A DNA stretch of 64,000 nt from assembly GCF_041820985.1 (NCBI RefSeq), contig NZ_JBGUAU010000013.1:112325-176324 (forward strand). The letters run 5' to 3'. The notes beneath the pieces were generated by a model, which was given only the letters and a program-made list of their open reading frames with translations, ran no database searches and was not told where the DNA came from. How positions within the stretch are numbered: position 1 is the stretch's first letter; every line of letters starts with the position of its first letter. This document shows positions 18,634 through 28,459 of the stretch, piece after piece. The position numbers and the translations under genes were made by a program. The stretch is from Evansella sp041820985 (lineage in GTDB: Bacteria > Bacillota > Bacilli > Bacillales > Salisediminibacteriaceae).

Positions 18634-19212
18634 ATGAAAAAAAAGCATAAAATTGATGTTCTTTTTTTGAATCACACTGCAACGATTGGTGGAGCAGAGA
18701 AAAGCTTTTTAGACATACTCACTTATATAAATAAAGAGAAATTCCGCCCTTTATTTGTTTGTTTTGAGGAAGGCCCTCTAGTAGAGAAAGCGAAGAAAAT
18801 AAGCGGTGTTCAAGTGAAGGTAATTCCATTTCCTGAAAAGGTATTGAAATACAATAGAGATAAAAAAGGGTTATCTCAATTAGTATCTCCTTTGTACCTT
18901 TTATGGCCAATGTTGAAACTACTACTCTTTACTATGAGAAGCAATGCAGACGTTGTCTATACAAATTCAATGAAAGCTCATTTTGTAGGATTACTCGTCG
19001 GTAAATTGTCTTTCAAAAAAGTCATATGGCATGTAAGGGATATATTAGATGATGGCTTGAATAAAAAATTGTTTGTAGCACTATCACATAGAGTAGATCA
19101 GATTATTTGTATATCTAAAGCTGTTTCTAAACAATTCACTTCTGAAAAAGTAGAGGTTGTTTATAATGGAATGTTGCCAATTGAGGAGATACAAGCATAT
19201 GAAGGAGCATAA
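18634..19212 (+). CDS. Glycosyltransferase, N-terminal half (gene split by frame change)
   Basis: The 192 residues form only the acceptor domain of a GT4 enzyme: DVLFLNHTATIGGAEKSFLD at the start, ending VEVVYNGMLPIEEIQAYEGA. The linker and donor domain continue in another frame from 19199. Together the halves make about 380 residues, the normal size. Either an indel near 19200-19215 has broken the gene, or two coupled polypeptides form the enzyme. A 14-base overlap with an in-frame ATG makes the second possible, but a frameshift is simpler. Confidence 0.7.
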   Translation: MKKKHKIDVLFLNHTATIGGAEKSFLDILTYINKEKFRPLFVCFEEGPLVEKAKKISGVQVKVIPFPEKVLKYNRDKKGLSQLVSPLYLLWPMLKLLLFTMRSNADVVYTNSMKAHFVGLLVGKLSFKKVIWHVRDILDDGLNKKLFVALSHRVDQIICISKAVSKQFTSEKVEVVYNGMLPIEEIQAYEGA

Positions 19213-19762
19213 AATAGCCATTATCGGACAAATTGCAAAGTGGAAAGGGCAGGATGTTTTCATTAAGGCTGCGAAATTACTTCACCCTAAACATCCAGAA
19301 CTCAAGTTTCTCATTGTTGGCGACGTGCTTTTTGACAAAAAAGAAGAGCTTGAATATAAAAAACATCTTATTCAAATGGCTGAAGGGTGTCACTATATTG
19401 AGTTTCTAGGTTACCAAGATAATATTCCAAGCTTTATACAAACAATAGATATTCTTGTTCATGCATCAATAAGAGAAGAGCCTTTTGGGCGCGTGATTAT
19501 TGAAGGGATGGCGGCGAAGAAGCCCGTTATCGCCTCTGCTCTTGGAGGGCCGCTGGAGATTATTGAGGATGGAGTTTCGGGATTACTATATGGAGCAGGA
19601 AGCGATGTTGAACTAGCGATTCAAATAGAAAAGATCATAAGTAATGAAGAATTGTATAATAATATTTCTAAACAAGGCTATTATAGTTTCCAAGTTAACT
19701 TTAATCTTAGAAAAACGATCTCTCTAGTAGAAAGTTGCCTTGATAGATTATTAGTAAAATAG
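19199..19762 (+). CDS. Glycosyltransferase, C-terminal half (gene split by frame change)
   Basis: The 187 or so residues are a stand-alone GT-B donor domain: IAIIGQIAKWKGQDVFIKAA, then the complete EX7E motif in EEPFGRVIIEGMA and GGPLEIIEDGVSG. The acceptor domain lies immediately upstream in the other frame. An ATG at 19199 with AGGAGAT about 10 bases before it (inside the upstream gene) could start it separately. It has no function as a full transferase unless it pairs with, or was once joined to, the upstream half. Confidence 0.7.
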   Translation: MKEHKIAIIGQIAKWKGQDVFIKAAKLLHPKHPELKFLIVGDVLFDKKEELEYKKHLIQMAEGCHYIEFLGYQDNIPSFIQTIDILVHASIREEPFGRVIIEGMAAKKPVIASALGGPLEIIEDGVSGLLYGAGSDVELAIQIEKIISNEELYNNISKQGYYSFQVNFNLRKTISLVESCLDRLLVK

Positions 19763-19789
19763 CTACATATTGAATTAGGAGGGAAGTTA

Positions 19790-20935
19790 GTGAGAATAGC
19801 ATTAATATCGAGTGCAGAACACAATCCTAACACTGGTGTGTCAGGAACAAGGCTTGCATTTCAAAAGGCACTTCAAGATTTAGGAGTTGAAGTTGACACA
19901 TATTTCATGGATGATTTGAAAAGTTTTTCTGGTGGTTTATTAGACAGAATTATTTTTCCTTTCAAAGTTGCGTTGAGAATAAAAAAATGGAGAGAGTATG
20001 ATCTGATAGATGTTGCTTCGGGTGACGGTTGGGCTCTTACATATATGAGGAACCGTCCGACTATTGTATTTAGTAGTCATGGATTAGAACATCTTGCGCA
20101 TGAGGAAATATTAAAAGAATCTAAAGAAGGAAATATTAACTTAAGCTGGAAATATCCAATTTATTGGGGAGGATATAGATTATGGGAAGTATCAAAAGCA
20201 ATAAAAAAATCAGAGTTTTCTATCGTCCTAAATAAAAACGATAAGGATTATGTGGTTAGCCAGTTTGGAGTTGCAGAAGAAAAAGTAAATATTGTTCAAA
20301 ATGGAGTGCCGGAATATTTCTTAAATCAAGAGTTCAACAAAGAAAAGCTAGATAGAAAGATTATAAGGATAGCACAAGTTGGAAGTTATATACAAAGAAA
20401 AGGGATTGATTATAGTTCTGAAGTATTAAATAAGATATTAACAAAATATTCAAATGTTGAAGTAACATTTTTCGGAACGGGGTGCAGTAAAGAAAGAGTA
20501 TTAAAAGATTACGATCCACAATTAACCGATAGAATCAGTATCGTAGAAAAATATGATCATAGAGAATTACCAAAGTATCTAGAGAATTTTCATATTAATT
20601 TATTCCCTTCATTATCCGAAGGTTTTGGTAAGACTTTAATAGAATGTATGGCATGTGGGTTAGCGCCAATAACCTTTGAGACACCAGGTCCACTTGATAT
20701 AGTTACAGATGGATATGATGGAATAATAGTACCAAAAAGAAATACAAAATTATTACAGGAGAGTTTAGAAGAATTAATTACAAATCATGAACTGTTAAAT
20801 AAGATTCAATATAATGCGTATTTAACAGCAAATAGATATAGTTGGGAAACGGCAGCTAAAACTAGGTTAGATGTGTACAAAAAAGCATTATATACAAATA
20901 GTCAAACACATAAGACTTATACAATTAAAAATTAG
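19790..20935 (+). CDS. Family 4 glycosyltransferase (GT-B)
   Basis: The 381-residue protein starts at a GTG with GGAGGGAAG upstream. It has an acceptor domain opening RIALISSAEHNPNTGVSGT, a central SIVLNKNDKDYV and NIVQNGVPEYF, and donor motifs RIAQVGSYIQRKGIDY and EX7E in SEGFGKTLIECMACG. The role is sugar transfer in the EPS repeat. Donor and acceptor are unknown. Confidence 0.88.
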   Translation: MRIALISSAEHNPNTGVSGTRLAFQKALQDLGVEVDTYFMDDLKSFSGGLLDRIIFPFKVALRIKKWREYDLIDVASGDGWALTYMRNRPTIVFSSHGLEHLAHEEILKESKEGNINLSWKYPIYWGGYRLWEVSKAIKKSEFSIVLNKNDKDYVVSQFGVAEEKVNIVQNGVPEYFLNQEFNKEKLDRKIIRIAQVGSYIQRKGIDYSSEVLNKILTKYSNVEVTFFGTGCSKERVLKDYDPQLTDRISIVEKYDHRELPKYLENFHINLFPSLSEGFGKTLIECMACGLAPITFETPGPLDIVTDGYDGIIVPKRNTKLLQESLEELITNHELLNKIQYNAYLTANRYSWETAAKTRLDVYKKALYTNSQTHKTYTIKN

Positions 20936-20994
20936 TAAATAGATGGAATACGACCTACACATAAATATAATCGTGTAAAGAGGGGATTAGGTGA

Positions 20995-21870
20995 GTGGTG
21001 AAAATAAGCATTGGAATTATAACTTACAATCGACCTGATAACTTAGAGAAATGCATTTTAAGTATAGAAAAAAGCATTAATTTTGCAATGAAAAAGGGTC
21101 ATGAAGTCATGATCTCAGACTTGATAGTGTCAGATGATGGAAATAGAAAAGGTAGTATTATACAAACTTTTTATAAATTCAATTGGAAGAAGATTAAAGG
21201 TCCGCAAAAAGGAATAGGTGCTAATAGAAATAATGTAATAAGGAATGTTAGTGGTGACTGGTGCTTAATGGTTGATGATGATATAGAGTTATCAGAAGAG
21301 TATATATACCATTCTCTTACTTCCTTAAATAAAGCTGAAAAAAAAACAATTTTAACAGGAGTAAAATATGAGGATAGTAGAGAGAAGATACCTACGCAAT
21401 CCAACTTTTGGGGGTATAGGAAAGATAAGATTAATAGCGTGAAGACAGTAAAAGGTTTTTTGGATCAAGCAAGTTGGATACCAATAACTGCAGCAAGTAC
21501 TTGTAGTTTTGATGAATCAGTTAATTACGGTCCCTCTGAAATGGATTTTGCCTATCAATTACTTTTTAATGGTTATAAGATAGAATTTGATCCTTCACTA
21601 ATTATTTTTGATAATGGTGCCGGTAATACAAGTGTTCCTAAAAAACAACTAGATATTGAAGCATCTAGGATATATTACATGTTAAGGAGATACAGGTATT
21701 GGGAAAAATCAACAATAATGTTTTGTGTATTTATTGTTTTAGAGCCACTAAGGTTAACGATTGCGTTAGTTAGAAGGAAGAAGATTGAGGGATTATTTTT
21801 ATCAATAAAAAGTTATGCTAAAGGCATGTCTTTTTTTTTAACTACTAGAAACTCTAAAACTAATACATAG
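20995..21870 (+). CDS. Family 2 glycosyltransferase
   Basis: The 291-residue protein begins KISIGIITYNRPDNLEKCI and carries VSDDG and the metal-binding LMVDDDIELSEEY, the GT-A signature. A later YGPSEMDFAYQLLFNGYKIEFDP segment resembles the acceptor/catalytic-base region of GT2 proteins. A hydrophobic stretch near 240-260 may touch the membrane. Two GTG codons at 20995 and 20998 can serve as start; both suit the upstream AGGGG. It acts within EPS assembly with unknown specificity. Confidence 0.85.
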   Translation: MVKISIGIITYNRPDNLEKCILSIEKSINFAMKKGHEVMISDLIVSDDGNRKGSIIQTFYKFNWKKIKGPQKGIGANRNNVIRNVSGDWCLMVDDDIELSEEYIYHSLTSLNKAEKKTILTGVKYEDSREKIPTQSNFWGYRKDKINSVKTVKGFLDQASWIPITAASTCSFDESVNYGPSEMDFAYQLLFNGYKIEFDPSLIIFDNGAGNTSVPKKQLDIEASRIYYMLRRYRYWEKSTIMFCVFIVLEPLRLTIALVRRKKIEGLFLSIKSYAKGMSFFLTTRNSKTNT

Positions 21871-21883
21871 GGAGGAGATCAAA

Positions 21884-22885
21884 ATAGAGGGTAAGATAAG
21901 TGTCATAGTTCCTATCTATTGTGTAGAAAAATACTTGAGAAAGTGTGTCGATAGTGTTATTAATCAAACATACTCAAATTTAGAAATTATCTTAGTTGAT
22001 GATGGTTCTCCAGATAACTGTGGAAGTATTTGTGACGAATATGCGATGATTGATAAAAGAATTAAAGTTATACATAAAGAAAACGGAGGATTATCAGATG
22101 CTAGAAACGCAGGATTAGATGTTGCTACAGGAGAGTATATTAGTTTTATAGATTCTGATGATTATATTCACCCTGAGTTCTATGAAGTATTATTAAATTT
22201 AATTGTTAATAATAATGCAGACATTGCACAATGTGGATATACCGAAGTGTATGAGAAAAGCGATTCTACATTATCTATAGAAAAAAAAGCAATAGTCTAT
22301 CCTAAAATAGTAGTACACAATGATAAAAATGATATTCTAACAAATCTTTATGAGCCTGAGCTTGAAGTTGCAATATGGAATGTATGGAACAAATTGTTTA
22401 AGGTAGAGATATTAAAAAATATTCGTTTTCCAATGAACAGGTTACATGAAGATGTGTTTACAACGTATAAAATATTTTTCAATGCAAACAAAGTAGTGAC
22501 AACTGAGAAAAAAATGTATTTTTACTTACAAAGGCCCAATAGTATCATGAGGAAAGAATTTAGTTTTCGTCGATTAGATCTTTTAGATGCTTACTATGAT
22601 CAAGTACTTTTCTATGAGAGTCAGAGTTTACTAAAATTAAAAGAGAAGGCAATTAATATACTGGAAACAAGTATAGTCACTTCTATTATTAGAGTTATTC
22701 ATTCGAATGCTCGAGACAAAAATGACTTGTTAGACTATTTAGTAAGTTATTATAAAAACCATATGGCTTTGTTTAGTAGTTTAAGAAGTAGTAAAAAGAG
22801 AAATATAACTAGGTTATTCTTCGAATATAGTCCTAAATTTGGAATTAAATTTACTTATAAATTAAAAGAGATGGTAAAAAGATAA
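21884..22885 (+). CDS. Family 2 glycosyltransferase with probable ATA start
   Basis: The GT-A entry strand KISVIVPIYCVEKYLRKCVD is in frame upstream of the first TTG (21935), so that TTG cannot be the natural start. The only suitably spaced codon is ATA at 21884, 6 bases after GGAGGAG; no ATG, GTG or TTG lies between. That gives about 333 residues. Motifs VDDGSPDNCGSICDEYA and FIDSDDYIHPEF mark a GT2 enzyme similar to capsule and teichoic glycosyltransferases. ATA starts are rare, so the start may be mutated and expression weak. Confidence 0.8.
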   Translation: MEGKISVIVPIYCVEKYLRKCVDSVINQTYSNLEIILVDDGSPDNCGSICDEYAMIDKRIKVIHKENGGLSDARNAGLDVATGEYISFIDSDDYIHPEFYEVLLNLIVNNNADIAQCGYTEVYEKSDSTLSIEKKAIVYPKIVVHNDKNDILTNLYEPELEVAIWNVWNKLFKVEILKNIRFPMNRLHEDVFTTYKIFFNANKVVTTEKKMYFYLQRPNSIMRKEFSFRRLDLLDAYYDQVLFYESQSLLKLKEKAINILETSIVTSIIRVIHSNARDKNDLLDYLVSYYKNHMALFSSLRSSKKRNITRLFFEYSPKFGIKFTYKLKEMVKR

Positions 22886-22917
22886 TCTGAGTGTATTTAT
22901 GAAGATAGGAGTTTATT

Positions 22918-24054
22918 ATGAATTTACAAAAAGTAAAAAACAATATCCAATATCAGAAGAGAAGATTTAATAGAATAATGTTAAAAGTTATTAGCCCAAT
23001 TGAATTCATTAAGTTATATTTTAAAATTAGAAAAAAAGATCAATCTCGAATATTTATTATTGGTACACCTCTCCATGGCAATTTAGGTGATCATGCTATT
23101 GCATACGCCGAAAAGACTATTTTAGAAGGTCACTTGGGGAACTTTGAAGTAATTGATATACAATTCAACGAGGTTAATCAATCTATTAACCTACTTAAAA
23201 GATTTATTACTGAAAAAGACATAATAGTATTAAACGGTGGGGGAAATTTTGGTATTGAGTATTTTGAAGAAGAAGAACTTCGTCGTAAGTTCATCTTGAG
23301 TTTTCCAGAACAAAAAATCGTAGTCTTCCCTCAAACTATATACTTTGGTAATTCAGAAAGAGCTCAAAAAGAATTAATAAAAACTAAAACTATTTACAAT
23401 GCACATCAGAATCTGGTATTAATTGCAAGAGAAGAGAAATCATTCCTATTTATGGAAAGAGAATTCAACTATAATAGAGTCTTATTAACTCCAGATATTG
23501 TATTATACTTAAATGAGAGTGAATCTAAACAAAATAGAAATGGAATTATTTTTTGTTTTCGAAAAGATGTAGAAGGTATTTTAGATTCTAATTATAAGGA
23601 GCAACTTATTAAAGATATCTCATTATTAAATAATAAGATAATTATAACTGATACTGTTGTAAATAAACTAATTGCAAAATCGAAAAGGGAAATAGAGGTT
23701 AAAAAAATTTGGAGCCAATTTAGAAATTCTCAATTAGTTATAACTGATAGATTACATGGAATGGTATTTGCAGCAATAACAGGTACACCCTGCATTGTAT
23801 TTAATAACTATAACCATAAAGTAAAGGGAACTTATGAATGGATTAAGCATTTACCATATATAAGATTTGTGGAAAATAAGGATAACATTATGGGGCATGT
23901 TAATGAATTGTTGAAATTAGATCAAAGTATTTTGGAATATGATAATACATTTGCAATGAAATATTATAAAGAGATTATCGAGATTATTGATTCAGCTAAA
24001 ATAAATGAAGAGGATTCCATGGGCGGAGATAAAATAGTAGAAAGAGTGAACTAG
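22918..24054 (+). CDS. Polysaccharide pyruvyl transferase family protein
   Basis: The 378-residue protein has the family pattern FIIGTPLHGNLGDHAIAYAE, VLNGGGNFG and the C-terminal TDRLHGMVFAAITGTPCIVF. Relatives are EpsI, EpsO and CsaB. These enzymes move pyruvate from phosphoenolpyruvate to a sugar of the growing polymer, adding negative charge. The gene lies between a GT2 gene and the flippase, consistent with decoration before export. TAGGAG precedes the ATG. Confidence 0.9.
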   Translation: MNLQKVKNNIQYQKRRFNRIMLKVISPIEFIKLYFKIRKKDQSRIFIIGTPLHGNLGDHAIAYAEKTILEGHLGNFEVIDIQFNEVNQSINLLKRFITEKDIIVLNGGGNFGIEYFEEEELRRKFILSFPEQKIVVFPQTIYFGNSERAQKELIKTKTIYNAHQNLVLIAREEKSFLFMEREFNYNRVLLTPDIVLYLNESESKQNRNGIIFCFRKDVEGILDSNYKEQLIKDISLLNNKIIITDTVVNKLIAKSKREIEVKKIWSQFRNSQLVITDRLHGMVFAAITGTPCIVFNNYNHKVKGTYEWIKHLPYIRFVENKDNIMGHVNELLKLDQSILEYDNTFAMKYYKEIIEIIDSAKINEEDSMGGDKIVERVN

Positions 24055-24069
24055 AAATGAGGTAGCGAC

Positions 24070-25581
24070 TTGGGTAAGCAAATCAAAATCGGTGTGATGT
24101 TAACTTATCTAAGTACTTTTATTAATTTAATAACGGGGATAATAATTACACCAATTACGTTAAGGTTGTTTGGGCAGGCTGAGTATGGGTTATATTCATT
24201 AGCAATGTCCATAATGGGAATGTTATTTCTCTTTGATTTTGGTTTTTCTAATGCAATTGTAAAATATGTAACACAATTTAAAGAGCAGAACAAAGAAAAA
24301 GAACAACATAATATAAACGCTATGTTTTTGATTCTATACTCCATTATAGGAATAATTGCATTTCTTTGTGGACTTATGGTATCAATTGGTGCTGATTTCA
24401 TTTTTTCTAACGGTCTTACTCCTGATGAATTATCGAGGTTTAAGATTATGCTTCTAATTGTGTCTATTAATATTGGAATATCATTTCCACTGAAATTATT
24501 CAGTGGTATAATTATTGCTCATGAAAAATTTATATTTTCTAAGTTTTTAACAGTTATTAGAACTATACTGAACCCACTAACAACTGTATTGGTACTAACT
24601 CTTGGCTATTCATCAATAGACTTACTAATAATTATTTCGATCTTAAACTTTCTATTATCACTTGTTGATATCTTCTTTTGTTTTATGAAATTGAAAATGA
24701 AAATTAAATTGTATAAATTTGATTTTACTTTATTAAAGGAAATTTCCTCATATTCCATCTGGATATTTGTGGCAAGCCTTGTAGACATGATTTATAGTAG
24801 AACTGATTTATTTATTTTGGGAGCTTTGGTGAATTCTGGTGCAGTAGCGGTTTATAATGTTGCTGAGGTCATTAATAGTATTTTTACAAAACTAACTATG
24901 GTATTAAGTGGCTTCTTTCTACCTAAGCTTGTAAGAATGGTGTCAAGCAATGTATCTAATTATGAAATTACGAATATTTTTATTAAAGTATCTCGAATTC
25001 AATTTATGCTAGCTGCATTAGTTGTTACTGGATTTGCATTAGTGGGCTATGAATTTATGTTAATCTGGGCTGGGAATGATTACGGTATGGCTTATTGGGT
25101 AGCTTTATTAGTAATTTTATCTAGGTTTATTCCCGTTATCCAGGTGTTAGCAACATCAATTTTACAAGCTAAGAATCTACATGCATTTCAGTCAAAACTA
25201 TATTTAATTGTCGCTATTCTTAACCTTATAATTAGTATCCCCCTTGCAATTATGTATGGGGTTATTGGTGTAGCTATTGGTACTGTAATAGGAAAAACAA
25301 TAAATACAATAATCATGAATATATATTTCACTAGAGTAGGGTTAGATATGAGAAGATATTATATAGAATTATCTAAACTATTCATTCCTATGACTTTTAT
25401 AATTATTCTAGGTATAATTTTGAAAACAATTTACGAGATTACTTCTATAGTAGATATTGTTTTGTTTGCTTTCGTCCTTACTACAGCATATGGTATGTTT
25501 TTATTCAGATTTTTCATGAATGATTTTGAAAGAAATATTGTTTTAAAACCTATGAAAAAAGTTTTGAAACAAGCTAGTTAA
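24070..25581 (+). CDS. Wzx-type polysaccharide flippase (EpsK/MATE-like)
   Basis: The 503-residue protein has about 12 to 14 membrane helices and opens with IKIGVMLTYLSTFINLITGI followed by ITPITLRLFGQAEYGLYSLA, the typical start of the polysaccharide biosynthesis export family. It flips the finished lipid-linked repeat unit to the outer face, where the polymerase acts. The TTG at 24070 follows GAGGTAG. With the polymerase and chain-length protein it completes a Wzx/Wzy pathway. Confidence 0.92.
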   Translation: MGKQIKIGVMLTYLSTFINLITGIIITPITLRLFGQAEYGLYSLAMSIMGMLFLFDFGFSNAIVKYVTQFKEQNKEKEQHNINAMFLILYSIIGIIAFLCGLMVSIGADFIFSNGLTPDELSRFKIMLLIVSINIGISFPLKLFSGIIIAHEKFIFSKFLTVIRTILNPLTTVLVLTLGYSSIDLLIIISILNFLLSLVDIFFCFMKLKMKIKLYKFDFTLLKEISSYSIWIFVASLVDMIYSRTDLFILGALVNSGAVAVYNVAEVINSIFTKLTMVLSGFFLPKLVRMVSSNVSNYEITNIFIKVSRIQFMLAALVVTGFALVGYEFMLIWAGNDYGMAYWVALLVILSRFIPVIQVLATSILQAKNLHAFQSKLYLIVAILNLIISIPLAIMYGVIGVAIGTVIGKTINTIIMNIYFTRVGLDMRRYYIELSKLFIPMTFIIILGIILKTIYEITSIVDIVLFAFVLTTAYGMFLFRFFMNDFERNIVLKPMKKVLKQAS

Positions 25582-25626
25582 AATAATCACCAGTGAAGTA
25601 GAATAAAGAAATAGGGAGGTATCCAA

Positions 25627-26829
25627 ATGAAAACCGCCATCATCCACGACTGGCTAGTCGTTTACAACGGCGCTGAAAAGGTATTAGAGGAAATACTGAA
25701 GATATTCCCGGATGCGGATTTGTTTAGTACGGTAGAGTACTTAGACAAAGGGCAGCGGGATTTTATTATGAATAAAGAAGTGAAAACGACTTTCATTCAG
25801 AAGCTTCCTTTTTCTAAATCAAAGTATCGAAACTATTTGCCATTAATGCCAATTGCAATAGAGCAACTCGATTTATCCAAGTACGATTTAATTATTTCCA
25901 GTTCCTATGCAGTGGCAAAGGGCGTGATTACTGGACCAGATCAGCTCCATATTTCTTACGTTCATTCCCCAATACGATATGCATGGGATCTGCAGCATCA
26001 GTATTTGAAGGAAAGCAAGATGGATAAGGGAATAAAAGGAATTATAACGAGATATATTCTACACAAGGTTCGTAATTGGGATTACCGAACGGCCAATGGT
26101 GTAGATTTTTTTATTTCTAATTCAAACTTTATTGCACGCAGAATCTGGAAGGTGTATCACAGAGAAGCAACAACGATTTATCCTCCAGTGGATGTATCTG
26201 CTTTTTCCTTCCAAGAAGAAAAAGAGGACTTTTATATGACAGCTTCTAGGATGGTACCTTACAAGAAAATCGATACCATTGTAGAAGCTTTTTCTATGAT
26301 GCCATCCAAAAAGCTTGTTGTGATTGGTGATGGACCAGACTTTAGGAAGATAAAAGCAAAGGCAGGACCAAATGTAACAATGTTAGGTTATCAGTCCTTT
26401 GATGTATTAAAGAGTCATATGCAGCGAGCCAAAGGATTCATTTTTGCAGCAGAGGAGGATTTTGGAATTACTCCACTAGAAGCACAAGCCTGTGGAACAC
26501 CAGTGATAGCCTATGGTAAGGGTGGTTCATTAGAAACGGTGAAAGGATACAAAGAAACGACGAATCCCACTGGATTATTTTTTAACGAGCAAACACCGGA
26601 AGCTATTAAGGAAGCCGTTGAGAAGTTTGAAGACATGTATATTAACCCATTAAACTGTAGGGAACATGCAGAGAAATTCTCCCCAGAACGATTTAAGAAG
26701 GAGATAAAACAGTTTGTTGAAAGTAAAATCTCCATGAGAAGTAATGAATTAAGAGATGACAAACTCGTTACATCAGTCAATACGTTTTCTATAACAAATG
26801 TGCATTGGGAGAAGCGACATGTTATTTAG
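25627..26829 (+). CDS. Family 4 glycosyltransferase (mannosyltransferase-like)
   Basis: The 400-residue protein opens KTAIIHDWLVVYNGAEKVLE, matching a GT4 subgroup that includes WbaZ-like mannosyltransferases, and has YVHSPIRYAWDL, ASRMVPYKKIDTIVEAF and EX7E in EEDFGITPLEAQACG. A GDP-mannose donor would agree with the manC-like gene downstream, but is not proven. It is the last glycosyltransferase before the lasso-peptide genes, with only 15 bp to the next start. Confidence 0.88.
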   Translation: MKTAIIHDWLVVYNGAEKVLEEILKIFPDADLFSTVEYLDKGQRDFIMNKEVKTTFIQKLPFSKSKYRNYLPLMPIAIEQLDLSKYDLIISSSYAVAKGVITGPDQLHISYVHSPIRYAWDLQHQYLKESKMDKGIKGIITRYILHKVRNWDYRTANGVDFFISNSNFIARRIWKVYHREATTIYPPVDVSAFSFQEEKEDFYMTASRMVPYKKIDTIVEAFSMMPSKKLVVIGDGPDFRKIKAKAGPNVTMLGYQSFDVLKSHMQRAKGFIFAAEEDFGITPLEAQACGTPVIAYGKGGSLETVKGYKETTNPTGLFFNEQTPEAIKEAVEKFEDMYINPLNCREHAEKFSPERFKKEIKQFVESKISMRSNELRDDKLVTSVNTFSITNVHWEKRHVI

Positions 26830-26844
26830 AAAGGATGATATAAA

Positions 26845-27141
26845 TTGATCTTGAATTCAACGATATACCAATCTCACTTTAGTCAATCTCAAGAAGTCAT
26901 TATGAAACTTGTCGAGGGTAAAAAAGTACTAGTTAACCTAAGAACTGGAAAGTACTATGATTTCGGAGAATTAGGTATGGTGATTTGGGATATGTTAGCT
27001 CAATCCGTTACGATGGATCATATTGTATATTCTTTATCTAGTGAATATGAAGTAAGCATTCATGAATGTAAAAAAAATGTAGAGTTATTTTTACAAGAAT
27101 TGTTATCGGAAGGATTGGTCTTAGAAACAAATGATTATTAG
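26845..27141 (+). CDS. PqqD-like RiPP recognition protein (first copy)
   Basis: The 98-residue protein has the PqqD-fold pattern: KVLVNLRTGKYYDFGELGMVIWDML, then a helical part ending LLSEGLVLE. PqqD-like domains (RRE) bind leader peptides and bring them to modifying enzymes. A second such protein, at 32112, better matches lasso B1 proteins. The TTG start follows AAAGGATG. It opens the lasso segment, 18-25 bp ahead of a nucleotidyltransferase gene, so it may deliver the precursor to a tailoring step instead of to the protease. Confidence 0.85.
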   Translation: MILNSTIYQSHFSQSQEVIMKLVEGKKVLVNLRTGKYYDFGELGMVIWDMLAQSVTMDHIVYSLSSEYEVSIHECKKNVELFLQELLSEGLVLETNDY

Positions 27142-27165
27142 TTCCTGTTAAAGGAGATTATGCAT

Positions 27166-28320
27166 ATGGATGTGAAATCTGATCTTACTAACACTTCAAA
27201 AGAATTTCGCTTGATGTTAGACCTTTTAAACTTGGAAAAAGGATCACCGGAATTATTCAATAATGAATCGTTTCTATCTTCCATTGACTGGGAAGCTTTT
27301 CTAAAATTATCACATGATCATCGGGTCTTTCCGTTACTTCATGTGGCGATACAAAAACAAAAGAACATCTCCCTTCCCACAGATGTTGTAAAAGCTCTAC
27401 GTGATTCTTACGTAAAAAATACGATGAGGATGATGGAACTGACGGCTGAAGTAGAGCGGGTTTGCAAGGTTTTTCAGCAGATGAATATACAGGCACTTTT
27501 ATTAAAAGGCCCAGCTCTCGCTTACCAACTATATAGAAATTTATCATCTAGAACCTCTATGGATCTAGATTTTTTAATTTCTATCGAAAACCTCGACAAG
27601 GTAACAATGATTCTTCAGGATTTAGGATATGAGATTGCCTACGAATCTCCGAGGGTACTTAAGGATTGGCGAGTGAATAATCATCATACTGAGTTCTATC
27701 ATAAAGAAAAGAAGATAGAAATAGAGCTACACTGGAAACTACACTCTGGACCAAGTCACGAACCAACATTTGAAGAGATGTGGCGAGAAAAAGTTCTGAT
27801 ACCTATTACCTCCACTCCGATGTATACACTTGGAAATGAGCATATGTTATACCACTTAGTTACGCATGGAGCTAAGCATGGGTGGTTTCGACTTCGCTGG
27901 TTGACGGACATAGAGCAGCTTCTTTGCACACAGAACTTTGATTTAACTAAAACTATTGCAAAATATCACTATCAACACGTATTTGGTCAAACAATTCTTT
28001 TGCTTCAACTCTTATTACATATACCAATAGATTCAACTCAAAAAATTAGTCGCAAATCTCAATTACTAGCAGAAAATGCATTTCAATATATACGATATCA
28101 GATAGATATAGACCATCCACCTCAAAAATGGAAGAAAGATTGTAAGAGATACAGATACAATATAAAAACAAGCTCAGAAAAAAGAAACTATCTAATACGA
28201 AAGTTTTACGCAAATTCATGGGATGCTAAAATTCTACCTTTACCAAAGTTATTACACTTTCTCTATGTTCCTTTAAGACCATTTATTTGGCTATGGAGAA
28301 TGACAAGAAAACCTAGTTAA
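27166..28320 (+). CDS. Nucleotidyltransferase-fold tailoring enzyme (PsmN-like)
   Basis: The protein of about 384 residues matches the nucleotidyltransferase family found in lasso clusters: LLKGPALAYQLYRN, then RTSMDLDFLIS with the paired Asp residues, and later EIELHWKLH and LVTHGAKHGW. In the pseudomycoidin cluster a related protein was reported to attach hexoses to the phosphorylated C-terminal residue of the lasso peptide. A kinase lies in this cluster too, so the same phospho-glycosyl route is inferred. I prefer the ATG at 27166 (9 bases after AAGGAG) to the one at 27160. Confidence 0.82.
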   Translation: MDVKSDLTNTSKEFRLMLDLLNLEKGSPELFNNESFLSSIDWEAFLKLSHDHRVFPLLHVAIQKQKNISLPTDVVKALRDSYVKNTMRMMELTAEVERVCKVFQQMNIQALLLKGPALAYQLYRNLSSRTSMDLDFLISIENLDKVTMILQDLGYEIAYESPRVLKDWRVNNHHTEFYHKEKKIEIELHWKLHSGPSHEPTFEEMWREKVLIPITSTPMYTLGNEHMLYHLVTHGAKHGWFRLRWLTDIEQLLCTQNFDLTKTIAKYHYQHVFGQTILLLQLLLHIPIDSTQKISRKSQLLAENAFQYIRYQIDIDHPPQKWKKDCKRYRYNIKTSSEKRNYLIRKFYANSWDAKILPLPKLLHFLYVPLRPFIWLWRMTRKPS

Positions 28321-28459
28321 AACTGAAAAGATATTTGCTAGTTTTTCAAAAAAATAGGTCATTAGACTACTGTAATGGTAATAGTGAAAAGATATAATAG
28401 TCCTTATAAACCATTATTATACATTAATGGTAAAAATAGAAAGTGAAAAGAGGGGGATT
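28321..28459 (+). promoter_or_regulatory. Gap before lasso B2 with possible promoter
   Basis: TATAAT at 28393-28398 is a perfect -10 hexamer, but the -35 region (CTGTAA) is poor. It may drive the B2-C-A unit separately from the EPS transcript. No terminator is seen in this gap. Confidence 0.3.
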
